Assembly: GCA_051004815.1 (NCBI GenBank)
Contig: JBPCJY010000187.1
Location: 1 to 11,422, forward strand
Length of the DNA: 11,422 nucleotides
Source of the DNA: JBBQXY01 sp051004815
GTDB taxonomy: Bacteria > Chloroflexota > Ktedonobacteria > Ktedonobacterales > Ktedonobacteraceae
Reading direction: 5' to 3'
Shown: positions 1 to 6,548 of the stretch, one piece after another
How positions within the stretch are numbered: position 1 is the first letter of the stretch
How the letters are laid out: every line of letters starts with the position of its first letter
The notes under the pieces: model-generated
Database searches by the model: none
Seen by the model: the letters and a program-made list of their open reading frames with translations, nothing else
What the model was told of the DNA's origin: nothing
Made by a program: the position numbers and the translations under genes

Positions 1-143
1 GACGTGGGCCAGAGCTCCTTTGTGGCTCTAAGGGTGAAGTTCTTTTCCGTATCTCCACCCGGAGCGCAGCGAAGGATCTCTGGCGCGAAGTCGTCCAGCA
101 GACCTGACTCACATAGCCTTGTCGACTTATAGGGAATCACCAG
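1..143. other. Left-edge noncoding stretch
   Basis: No credible gene is visible in this stretch beyond the 3' end of the minus-strand gene that stops at 144. Around 70-98 there is a GC-rich phrase (read on the minus strand, AGATCCTTCGCTGCGCTCC). It resembles a short dispersed intergenic repeat core that I recall from Chloroflexota and other genomes, but one copy in this window cannot establish a repeat. A weak 5-bp hairpin (AGAGC...GCTCT) lies near 11-29. It has no T-tract, so I do not call it a terminator. Confidence 0.3.
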
Positions 144-932
144 CTAGTCCATGTTGAGCGAGCCATGCGTATGAATGGCATCGAGCGACGCGAGACTATG
201 GAGGATATCCTGGCAGACCTCAACCATAATCTGGGGGAGCCAGTCTTCTGGACGGGGATTATCCGCTACAACCTCGCTCTCGTCATGCTCTTCGTCGCTA
301 TCACGGCGCTGACGACGCAGCATGCGTTCCGGGTGATAGTGGTGGTCATCATGTAGTCCACGCATACCGTCGGGATGCCAGATAGGAAGCTCTACACGCT
401 GCTGTAGTGTTAACGCCTCTGGCTGCAAACGATTGTCCTGCAATACCATAGCGATGCCTGGGCGTGTTTCGATGGCGCGACTACTATGCTCACTGGCACG
501 TAGTTTGAGCATCTGGATCAATGAAAGCAACCCATGCTCGGAGATGGTAGCTCCGGTGCCATTTAAGGCCAGGTTATACGAAAGATCAACCACCAGCGGT
601 GGAATATCTCGTGTATGCAGGTGCGGGCAATCCTCGCCCGGCTCGTGGAAAAAATCACACACACCGGTAGGCCCTTCTAACGAGAGAGCCGTATCCAGCG
701 AACTCCATGTAAATGATAGGGTACAGGTACCATTATTCTCCGCCTCTTCACAAATGCCAAGATGGCAGGTGCAGGCGAATTCGCGCTCAAGCGAACGTGA
801 ATTTATCCAATATTCGGGATGCGTCATCAGATCAAGATTAGCCGCCGCCTTCAGGAAACACTCGGTAACATCTTCATAGGTCAACATTTTATGCACAAAC
901 TCCTCGCCGCCCATCGTCCACAAAAAGGACAT
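144..932 (-). CDS. Cys/His-rich protein of unknown function (262 aa)
   Basis: I do not recognise the family. The frame is open for 262 codons, it ends in TAG at 144-146, and a strong promoter lies just upstream, so it is probably a real gene. Residues 54-70 hold four cysteines (CTC, then C61 and C70), followed by C92, C102 and the cluster CPHLH (102-106). This spacing would suit a metal site. Near residues 194-200 there is a second His/Asp patch (HDDHHYH), then a basic run (RRQRR, 206-210) and an acidic run. I see no signal peptide or membrane segment, so it is probably cytosolic. The ATG at 932 has only a distant GAGG (about 19 nt upstream) as ribosome-binding site, so the start is uncertain; the ATG at codon 7 has no better site. 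It is transcribed divergently from a wHTH regulator, which might control it. Confidence 0.6.
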   Translation of the reverse strand: MSFLWTMGGEEFVHKMLTYEDVTECFLKAAANLDLMTHPEYWINSRSLEREFACTCHLGICEEAENNGTCTLSFTWSSLDTALSLEGPTGVCDFFHEPGEDCPHLHTRDIPPLVVDLSYNLALNGTGATISEHGLLSLIQMLKLRASEHSSRAIETRPGIAMVLQDNRLQPEALTLQQRVELPIWHPDGMRGLHDDHHYHPERMLRRQRRDSDEEHDESEVVADNPRPEDWLPQIMVEVCQDILHSLASLDAIHTHGSLNMD

Positions 933-969
933 GTGATTTCTAGATGGCTTTCCTCAACGGCGTTCCCCT

Positions 970-998
970 ATATTACCTATATCCTTGCTAAGTGTCAA
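970..998 (-). promoter_or_regulatory. Sigma-70-type promoter for the 262-aa protein
   Basis: On the minus strand, TTGACA (993-998) and TAATAT (970-975) are separated by exactly 17 bp. Transcription would start near 963, giving a leader of about 30 nt before the ATG at 932. Confidence 0.75.
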
Positions 999-1015
999 TG
1001 AGGGAATATGTACCC

Positions 1016-1044
1016 TTGACAAAAACACTTCTATAATTTATTCT
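1016..1044 (+). promoter_or_regulatory. Sigma-70-type promoter for the wHTH regulator
   Basis: TTGACA (1016-1021) and TATTCT (1039-1044) are spaced by 17 bp. The -35 box faces the divergent minus-strand -35 box, 17 bp away. Together they make an imperfect inverted repeat (TGTCAA, GGG on the left and CCC, TTGACA on the right, about 993-1021), a plausible operator for the regulator encoded just downstream. A perfect TATAAT at 1032-1037 has only 10 bp to this -35 and was not chosen. Confidence 0.65.
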
Positions 1045-1085
1045 TTTTACACGATCAAAAAAATTTGAACGATAGGAAATACTTA

Positions 1086-1901
1086 ATGCTGGAACAGTAC
1101 GAAATTGATTCGGTTGAACAACTGCGAGCCATTGCTGACATCTTGCGCTTGCGTATTATTGATCTACTGCAAAGCCATCCTATGACGGTGACGCAGTTGG
1201 GCGAGGTATTAGCCACGGCCCCGGCCAAAGTCCACTACCATGTGCGCGAGTTAGAGAAGGTGGGCCTTTTGCAGTTGGTGGAGAAACGTGAAAAAGGCGG
1301 CATTCTCGAAAAGTATTACCAGCCGATTGCCAAAGACATATCCGTTTCAAAGAATCTGTTTCTAAACGTTCCTCCCAATGAATCGTTGGCAGCAACCGGT
1401 ATCTGGTTTGACCAGGTGAAAGATGGTTTTCAGCAAGCTTTGCGTGCTGCCATGGAGCGCAGAGAGGAAGAGCCTAACCTCATCCTTGCCTTTACGCATA
1501 TCCATATTACCACTGAAGAACATAAACAACTCGCGAAACAGCTCTATGAATTGTTCAAACCATTTGAAAATCGTCGTAGTATTGAAGGCGAGCGGGCTGT
1601 GCTACACGCTACTATTAGTTATCCCCATGCAGCCGCTGCCGCTACTCCAACGTCCCCATCCCCGAAAATAGTACCCACACAGAATAGTTGGACGGTGGGA
1701 GTCGCATCTTATAATCGTGCGCAATTGGAAAAGACCCTGGCCGAAGGAAAACGCTTACACATTAACGTGACGGGCATTTGTCACTTCGCCAACGATGTCA
1801 GTGCCGAGCTTGCCAATAGTGCTATCGAGCAGTTTCACCTGATTGGTAAGCTAGAAGCTCCAGCCTCAGTACGTGAAGTGTTGTTGGGAAAGCGTACATG
1901 A
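1086..1901 (+). CDS. ArsR/HTH_20-type winged-helix transcriptional regulator
   Basis: DNA-binding regulator of the ArsR-like winged-helix class. Residues 12-85 carry the fold: a helix with RLRIIDLL, then VTQLGEVLATAPAKVHYHVREL as the helix-turn-helix, and a wing around LLQLVEKREKGGILEKYY. The remaining 180 residues form a long C-terminal part that I do not recognise, with an Ala/Pro-rich linker near 182-194, probably an effector-sensing or dimerisation region. Classic ArsR proteins are about 100 aa, so this belongs to a longer subgroup. The frame is open from a TTG at 1065, but the ATG at 1086 has an AGGA ribosome-binding site 9 nt upstream and is preferred. It is followed by an MFS exporter in the same direction, so it probably regulates that transporter and itself. 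The ligand is unknown. Confidence 0.8.
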   Translation: MLEQYEIDSVEQLRAIADILRLRIIDLLQSHPMTVTQLGEVLATAPAKVHYHVRELEKVGLLQLVEKREKGGILEKYYQPIAKDISVSKNLFLNVPPNESLAATGIWFDQVKDGFQQALRAAMERREEEPNLILAFTHIHITTEEHKQLAKQLYELFKPFENRRSIEGERAVLHATISYPHAAAAATPTSPSPKIVPTQNSWTVGVASYNRAQLEKTLAEGKRLHINVTGICHFANDVSAELANSAIEQFHLIGKLEAPASVREVLLGKRT

Positions 1902-1939
1902 CCCAACCTTTTACTATAGTGCCTGTGAATTATGTATGG

Positions 1940-2033
1940 CCAGGGCGACCGCCAGGATCGCCCCTACTATAGACGCATAACGAACGCCACGGGCATCATA
2001 GTATAGTAGGGGCGATCCTGGCGGTCGCCCTGG
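1940..2033. repeat. Perfect 32-bp inverted repeat (REP/MITE-like)
   Basis: The arms at 1940-1971 and 2002-2033 are perfect reverse complements (32 bp) around a 30-nt spacer (1972-2001). Each arm also contains its own smaller palindrome, GGGCGA...TCGCCC, so the element is nested and resembles two REP-type units placed head to head. It encodes nothing. It lies between the regulator stop and the transporter start, where the RNA would form a very stable hairpin. I see no clear target-site duplication. It could be a nonautonomous mobile element, an attenuator between the two genes, or both. Confidence 0.85.
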
Positions 2034-2051
2034 TAATTTGAGAGGTCTATT

Positions 2052-3392
2052 ATGCCTAGTGGACCACTGGAGAAATCTATTATGTCCACCGGAACACTCG
2101 CTCCGCTCCAGGAGCAGGAGCCGACCCAGGAAGAAGAGACGCGTGGCAGTTTCCTTATTAACCGGAATTTTGCTTTGCTGGCTGCTGGACAAGCCATCTC
2201 CAACATGGGGGATTTTGTCTATAGCACGACGTTGCTTGTCTGGGTGTTTATACTGACCCATTCGGCTGGCGCGATTAGCGGCGTCTTGATTGCCCAATAC
2301 GCCCCGGTCTTCTTGCTAGGCCCCATCGCGGGCGTCTTTGTCGATCGTTGGAATCGCCATCAAACGATGATCGTGACTGACATCGTGCGGGCCGTTGCTA
2401 CCTTGTTGCCCTTTGTCGTGCCGGATTTCTTACGTCTCCCGACCATCTATACCAGCGTTTTTCTGCTCTCATCTTTTTCGCGTTTTTTTATGCCCGCCCG
2501 GTCGGGTGTGTTGCAGGTGATCGTCTCGGACAAGCAGCAGACACAGGCGGCCTCTATCAGTCAGGCGACCTTTGCGCTCTCATTTATCGTTGGCCCAGCG
2601 ATTGCGTCACCGCTCTACTTTGTCGTGGGGCCGTTGGTAGCCTGTCTCATCAACGCGGTATCATTCCTGGTCTCCGCGTTGTGCCTTAGCTTTATTCGCG
2701 CACCAAAAGAGGCATTGCATCCCCACGCTTTTGCCAAAGAGCAGTCAGTGATGGGTGTAAGCGTGGTCGTGCGCGAATTGTTCGCGGGATTCCGCTTCGT
2801 CGCGCAGACACGGGTCTTGCTGATGGTGACGTTTCTCGCTTTGATCGCCATGTTGGGGGCGGGTGCCTTGAACGCGCTGGACATCATTTTTGTGAGCCGC
2901 AATCTGCACGCGAACACCTCTCTCTATGGCTCCCTGGTGGCGGCAGGTGGCATTGGCACGTTGATTGGTGCCGTCGGTATTGGCCTGTTAGCACGAAAGG
3001 TTGCGCCGAAATATATTCTGGCTGGGAGCGTCTTCCTGCTAGGGTTAGGTATTATCGTCTATTCGTTCCAAACCTGGATCGTTCTGGCGATCATCGTCAA
3101 CTTTTTCACCGGTTTGCCGCAAGGTGGAATTGATGTAGGCTTTGGCCCATTGCTCATCCATGCTACCCCGCAAACCATGATGGGGCGTGTGCAATCGGTC
3201 ATCGAAACGGCTATGTTTGGCATTAGTCTTGTCTCTATCGGCCTGGCAGGGTACTTCGGGCAGTTTGTGCCGGTCAACATCATTTTTGCTCTCGGAGGGC
3301 TTTTGATTGTCATCGCGGGACTCTTTGGCTGGTTTGCTCTGCCCAATCCAGCCAAAGAGCAGCCCCCACAGCTATCGTCAACAACAGTGTAA
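2052..3392 (+). CDS. MFS multidrug-type efflux transporter
   Basis: Major facilitator superfamily proton-coupled exporter of the inner membrane, 446 aa, with the hydrophobic pattern of about 12 membrane segments. The loop 2-3 signature is visible at residues 94-104 (GVFVDRWNRHQ, close to the GxxxDRxxRx motif A). The opening FLINRNFALLAAGQAISNMG is typical of the MFS_3 / macrolide-enterobactin exporter group. The substrate cannot be read from sequence. The N-terminal 33 residues are polar and Glu-rich, and the C-terminus is a short polar tail. Two start codons are possible: ATG 2052 (AGAGG 6 nt upstream) and ATG 2082 (GGAG 9 nt upstream), each ending the same 9-mer TCTATTATG. It follows the wHTH regulator in the same direction with no strong promoter between them, so it is likely its regulatory target. 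Confidence 0.88.
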   Translation: MPSGPLEKSIMSTGTLAPLQEQEPTQEEETRGSFLINRNFALLAAGQAISNMGDFVYSTTLLVWVFILTHSAGAISGVLIAQYAPVFLLGPIAGVFVDRWNRHQTMIVTDIVRAVATLLPFVVPDFLRLPTIYTSVFLLSSFSRFFMPARSGVLQVIVSDKQQTQAASISQATFALSFIVGPAIASPLYFVVGPLVACLINAVSFLVSALCLSFIRAPKEALHPHAFAKEQSVMGVSVVVRELFAGFRFVAQTRVLLMVTFLALIAMLGAGALNALDIIFVSRNLHANTSLYGSLVAAGGIGTLIGAVGIGLLARKVAPKYILAGSVFLLGLGIIVYSFQTWIVLAIIVNFFTGLPQGGIDVGFGPLLIHATPQTMMGRVQSVIETAMFGISLVSIGLAGYFGQFVPVNIIFALGGLLIVIAGLFGWFALPNPAKEQPPQLSSTTV

Positions 3393-3412
3393 GGTAGTGT
3401 ATAAGCAATAGT

Positions 3413-3463
3413 GGCAACAAAAGCTGACGCCGGATAACACATCCGGCGTCAGCTTTTGTTGCC
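3413..3463. terminator. Bidirectional intrinsic terminator, MFS / greA
   Basis: A perfect 23-bp inverted repeat (3413-3435 and 3441-3463) closes on a 5-nt loop. The GC-rich core GCTGACGCCGGAT is flanked by AAAA on the left and TTTT on the right, so it can terminate transcription from both sides. It lies between two convergent genes, 20 bp after the MFS stop and 9 bp after the greA stop. Confidence 0.92.
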
Positions 3464-3472
3464 AACATTGCT

Positions 3473-3994
3473 TTAGAGCATAGGCTTAATCGCGAGGATC
3501 GTATATGTTGTGACGCCGCCGGGCGTCGATACACTCACTGCATCGCCTTCCTTGTGGCCCATGAGTGCTTTGCCTACAGGAGACTGATCGGAGATGAGGC
3601 CCGTTTTGGGGTCGGCTTCAAATGTCTCCACCAGCTTGAATGTGCGAGTCGCGCCGCTGTCCGTTTCGACATTCAGCTGCATACCGATACGGGCTACCAT
3701 CGGACCGTCTGAGAAGCCGTGCATATCGGGGGTCATCACCACCGCAACCGCGAGCAACCGCTCCAGTTCTATAATCTCACCCTCCACCTTAGCCTGCTCG
3801 TGTTTCGCCTCTTCATATGCGCTACTTTCGCTGATATCACCCGCTTCCTTGGCATCGTGAATGTAATCAGCTACTTCTTTGCGCTTCACTGTGCGCAGAT
3901 ACTCCAGTCGCTCCTGTTTCTTCGCGAGACCTTCAGGCGTCAAATGATAAATTTTGCGCTCAGATTTTGCGTCACTCTGTCCACCAATACTCAT
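3473..3994 (-). CDS. greA: Transcription elongation factor GreA
   Basis: Stimulates the RNA cleavage activity of backtracked or stalled RNA polymerase, freeing the complex. The length (173 aa against about 158) and two-domain order fit GreA. Residues 16-85 form the N-terminal coiled coil, starting YHLTPEGLAKKQERLEYL, with the tip motif GDISESSAYEEAKHEQ keeping the acidic pair D53 and E56 that reaches the polymerase active site. The C-terminal FKBP-like domain has LISDQSPVGKALMGHKEGD followed by VSTPGG. The first 12 residues are an extra polar extension. The start is well set: GGAGGAG lies 6 nt before the ATG. The gene ends at the shared bidirectional terminator. Its best promoter is about 345 bp upstream, leaving a long untranslated leader. 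Confidence 0.95.
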   Translation of the reverse strand: MSIGGQSDAKSERKIYHLTPEGLAKKQERLEYLRTVKRKEVADYIHDAKEAGDISESSAYEEAKHEQAKVEGEIIELERLLAVAVVMTPDMHGFSDGPMVARIGMQLNVETDSGATRTFKLVETFEADPKTGLISDQSPVGKALMGHKEGDAVSVSTPGGVTTYTILAIKPML

Positions 3995-4331
3995 AAAAAA
4001 CTCCTCCCTGGACTTGAGGCACTCGAACGATTTCTTGCCTCTTTCAGATTTCCGTCACACGCTGTATTTGCACTCGTCTCTTGTTCTGCCCCTGGTCACA
4101 ACCGCTACGTTTGCGTTTTGGCTTTCCCTCTTCTTTTTGAGAAGAAGATGCTTCTTACTACCCTTCTTATTGTAGCTCGGTACGCAGGTTGGGAAAGCGG
4201 ACGGATTCCCCGACAGCACTTGGTAGCTGGCATAAAGATGGCATTATTGGGTTGCTGTCAGGCCTACATTGATTGAGGCGACAATTTAGTACGTACCGGG
4301 CGATAACGATACGCAAGTCTCAATACGCATG
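3995..4331 (-). promoter_or_regulatory. Long structured leader of greA
   Basis: No protein gene is credible in this 337-bp stretch. If the promoter at 4338-4366 drives greA, the mRNA leader is about 335 nt. It contains a 9-bp stem with one U-G pair (arms 4254-4262 and 4209-4217) that encloses 36 nt and is followed by a G-rich run. A pyrimidine/purine hairpin (CTTCT...AGAAG, 4130-4144) and the AG-rich ribosome-binding segment come later. I do not recognise a known riboswitch class. A secondary -10-like TACAAT with a poor -35 occurs near 4170, so a shorter transcript is possible. Confidence 0.35.
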
Positions 4332-4337
4332 AATGAA

Positions 4338-4366
4338 ATTATACGGTGGAAAGTACCGTACGTCAA
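4338..4366 (-). promoter_or_regulatory. Sigma-70-type promoter upstream of greA
   Basis: On the minus strand, TTGACG (4361-4366) and a perfect TATAAT (4338-4343) are 17 bp apart. This is among the best promoter matches in the window. It lies downstream of the hydrolase stop at 4445, so it most likely serves greA. Transcription would begin near 4331. Confidence 0.75.
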
Positions 4367-4444
4367 GTGCAAGAGCGCACGTATTTTTCCGACTGCTTAC
4401 TCTTCCACATATTTTGCCTGTTGCTTCTTGGATATATCTGTCTG

Positions 4445-5434
4445 CTACGTTGGTGAATGGGCTGCTTGACTCCATTCCCGCAGATGGGCTACGACGATGG
4501 CTGGACATTCTTCGTGAACGTATGCTCCTGCCTCCTGGATGAGTGCCATTTCCGTGGTATGCGGCAGATGCTCCGCGTTCGCAATAGAACGTGCGGCGTT
4601 TAATGCCTTTATCCCCCAAAGTATCAGCGTTGGTTGTGGCAAGGTATCAAATGCTTGCGTGGTCACGACCGACAATGTCCCGGCCAGCAATGCCATCGGG
4701 GCGTGTTCGCCTCCAAATTGGTGGGTCAGTGCATAAAGATAGTCTATTGCAGAGGGTGGAACCGGTCCCTGATGAGGAGAACGTCGTCGCGCCAAAAGAA
4801 CCCGTAGAGCGAGACGCGTGCAAAGCAATGCATAGAGGAAAAAGCCAATAGGAGGTAGTGCCAGCAAGGTTGACCAGGGTCGCAATTTCCTCGTGCCACT
4901 GAGCATGTCCATTGGTGAAATAAGCACAAGCTTTGTACAGCTTTCAGGATAGTCTCTTGCGACCATCACCGCATAACTACAGCTTAACCCACTAGCAAGG
5001 AGCGATGCAGGCTGTTTCACTACGTCGGTGAGAAAGTCGTGGCACAATGCAATGTACGTTTCGGCTGTATACTGCATGTGCGGTCGGTCTGAAAGTCCAA
5101 AACCAAGGAGATCGGGCGCATAGACATAATAGTTTTGTGCCAACGCCGCGACGATGTTACGCATCTCATAGGCGGATGCGCCAATGGATGGCGCGTGAAT
5201 AAGTACTAAGGGGGGCATGCTGCTATCACCCATCGTCTTGTAAAAAATGTGACCATGTCGCCAGCGATAGAGATGGGCTTCGCCGGGGAGAAGGCTTTCG
5301 AGCGGCTGTGGCGTGACTAGCATATGTCGCAGCGTGACACCGATGGCAACAAACGCCGTGCCCAGCAAGGTTCCAAGAGCGGTGAGACGCATGAACGCGG
5401 ATAATTTGGGTAAACGCTGTCCTATTTTATGCAT
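4445..5434 (-). CDS. Membrane-anchored alpha/beta-hydrolase-fold protein with degraded catalytic triad
   Basis: Fold assignment is clear. A hydrophobic N-terminal anchor (about residues 17-35) is followed by the core: VLIHAPSIGAS (77-87), YAPDLLGFGLSDRP (105-118), the nucleophile elbow GLSCS (149-153), TLILWG (269-274) and a terminal HEECPAIV. The oxyanion HG is HA (80-81). The elbow keeps Ser151 but ends in Ser rather than Gly. The usual acid in WGxxD is Ala277, and the usual GH catalytic His position reads Gly-Ala (303-304). His307 nearby might substitute. The protein may therefore be a non-catalytic or altered member; the substrate is unknown. The ATG at 5434 has GAGGAAAAGGA just upstream. 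It is divergent from the PanC homologue, and their promoters overlap. I see no clear terminator after it. Confidence 0.82.
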   Translation of the reverse strand: MHKIGQRLPKLSAFMRLTALGTLLGTAFVAIGVTLRHMLVTPQPLESLLPGEAHLYRWRHGHIFYKTMGDSSMPPLVLIHAPSIGASAYEMRNIVAALAQNYYVYAPDLLGFGLSDRPHMQYTAETYIALCHDFLTDVVKQPASLLASGLSCSYAVMVARDYPESCTKLVLISPMDMLSGTRKLRPWSTLLALPPIGFFLYALLCTRLALRVLLARRRSPHQGPVPPSAIDYLYALTHQFGGEHAPMALLAGTLSVVTTQAFDTLPQPTLILWGIKALNAARSIANAEHLPHTTEMALIQEAGAYVHEECPAIVVAHLREWSQAAHSPT

Positions 5435-5456
5435 GTTCCTTTTCCTCGTCTTCTGT

Positions 5457-5465
5457 AGTATAACA
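5457..5465 (-). promoter_or_regulatory. Extended -10 promoter for the hydrolase-fold gene
   Basis: On the minus strand TGTTATACT forms a TG-n extended -10 (TATACT at 5457-5462). The matching -35 position (TGGCGT, 5480-5485) is poor, which is usual for extended -10 promoters. Transcription would start near 5450, about 16 nt before the ATG. Confidence 0.5.
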
Positions 5466-5476
5466 GGTTACTTCCA

Positions 5477-5505
5477 TTGACGCCATACGTTATGCAAACT
5501 ACAAT
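5477..5505 (+). promoter_or_regulatory. Sigma-70-type promoter for the PanC homologue
   Basis: TTGACG (5477-5482) and TACAAT (5500-5505) are separated by 17 bp. Transcription would start near 5512. This rules out upstream in-frame start codons such as the TTG at 5477, which is itself part of the -35 box. The -35 overlaps the -35 region of the divergent hydrolase promoter. Confidence 0.75.
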
Positions 5506-5572
5506 ACATGAAATGCGATGTGAGCGTGATGATCTTGATGGTCCTGGATTGAAAAGGTATTACCGGTATAAA

Positions 5573-6433
5573 ATGCGAATCATTCATCATTTAGACGAAA
5601 TGACTGAAACTGCGCGTGGCTGGCTAGCAGGTGGGTCAGTAGGTTATATACCTACGGCGGGATATGTGCATGAAGGACTTTTACAACTGATACAAGCTGC
5701 ACGACAAGAATGTGAAATAAGCGTCGTTAGTATTTCCGCGAATCCCTATCGTCCTGAATACAGTGGCTTGACGCGCCCTCTATCCGATATCGCCCGTGAT
5801 CTGCAACTTCTGGAGACAGCACAGGTGGATATTGTCTTCAATCCGCGTCCCGAGGATATTTTCCCGACAGATTTTTCCACCTATATCATGCCCGTAGGCT
5901 TTATTGCGAAACGACTGGAAAGCATCAGTAGCCCTGACTTTGTGCGTGGTATGGCGACTGGCATGATGAAACTCCTACAACTGGTGCGACCGGATGTGAC
6001 TTACTTTGAGCAGAAGGATGCTCTCCAGGTGGCTTTAATTCGGCAGTTGGTTCGTGACCTGAATATTGATGTTGGTCTACGTATCCTGCCAACTACGCGT
6101 GAAGATAGCGGGTTGGCGATGAGCAGCTACAATCAGCTACTTACTGCGCCGGAGCGACAGGCAGCCAGTAGTATGTATGCCGCTTTGCAGACAGGTAAAG
6201 CCCTCGTTGATGGAGGCGAGCGACATTCTTCAGCCATCGTCACAGCGATGAAAGCCTACCTCGCTGCTGAACCCCTATTGACGCTTGATTATGCTGCTGT
6301 TTGCCATCCCGATCTGTTCACCGAATTGGATGAAGTAGCTCCCAGAGCCATGCTTACTATTGCTGCCCACATTAGAAATGTACGCCTCATAGATAATATC
6401 GTCTGGTTGGGCGGTGGTCACTGGTTGCTGTAA
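5573..6433 (+). CDS. Divergent pantothenate synthetase (PanC) homologue with altered active site
   Basis: Homology to PanC (pantoate plus beta-alanine plus ATP to pantothenate) runs over the whole 286 aa, the usual length. It starts MRIIHHLDEM, then GYIPTAGYVHEGLLQLIQAAR, NP (57-58), YFEQKDALQVALIRQLVRDL, GLAMSSYN, and ends with the DNIVW element seen in the C-terminal domain. Several near-invariant residues differ: PTMG is PTAG, the HEGH nucleotide motif is HEGL (33-36), the pantoate-binding Gln after NP is Arg60, FGxKD is FEQKD, RPGHFRG is SPDFVRG, and SSRN is SSYN (184-187). Lys148, Asp149 and Gln152 remain. It is unlikely to be an ordinary PanC and may have a new reaction or a binding role. 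No panB or panD is adjacent. The ATG at 5573 matches the family start but has a weak ribosome-binding site; ATG 5513, right at the predicted transcript start, is an alternative. Confidence 0.8.
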   Translation: MRIIHHLDEMTETARGWLAGGSVGYIPTAGYVHEGLLQLIQAARQECEISVVSISANPYRPEYSGLTRPLSDIARDLQLLETAQVDIVFNPRPEDIFPTDFSTYIMPVGFIAKRLESISSPDFVRGMATGMMKLLQLVRPDVTYFEQKDALQVALIRQLVRDLNIDVGLRILPTTREDSGLAMSSYNQLLTAPERQAASSMYAALQTGKALVDGGERHSSAIVTAMKAYLAAEPLLTLDYAAVCHPDLFTELDEVAPRAMLTIAAHIRNVRLIDNIVWLGGGHWLL

Positions 6434-6448
6434 AAGCCGTCAAAAATG

Positions 6449-6478
6449 TTTACTTTTAGACCGTGTTGCCACTATAAT
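6449..6478 (+). promoter_or_regulatory. Promoter for plsY
   Basis: A perfect TATAAT (6473-6478) has TTTACT (6449-6454) 18 bp upstream. It lies in the 115-bp gap after the PanC homologue, so plsY can be expressed alone. Confidence 0.6.
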
Positions 6479-6548
6479 GAGGTAAGCGGTCGCACTTCAA
6501 CCACTGGAACTACTTTTGCACCACCGCGTGATGAAGGAGGCTACGACG

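Noticed and set aside
20..110. T-box or other riboswitch at the left edge
   Set aside because: No conserved T-box bulge, specifier or known aptamer core was visible on either strand.
433..879. 148-codon plus-strand open frame opposite the Cys/His protein
   Set aside because: The opposite frame is longer, has the matching strong promoter, and this one lacks an initiation signal.
1032..1037. Perfect TATAAT as -10 of the wHTH regulator
   Set aside because: It lies only 10 bp from TTGACA, and the hexamer 17 bp upstream of it is a poor -35. The TTGACA-17-TATTCT pair is more consistent, although this box could contribute.
4201..4270. SAM- or cobalamin-type riboswitch in the greA leader
   Set aside because: The stem with GTGCTGTCGGGGAATCC superficially recalls riboswitch phrases, but the required core motifs and helices are not present in order.
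3719..4276. 185-codon plus-strand open frame across the greA start and leader
   Set aside because: It is antisense to the clear GreA N-terminus, has no family features and no convincing ribosome-binding site.
5477..5572. N-terminal extension of the PanC homologue from TTG 5477
   Set aside because: That TTG lies in the -35 box of the gene's own promoter and cannot be in the transcript; homologues begin at the MRIIH position.
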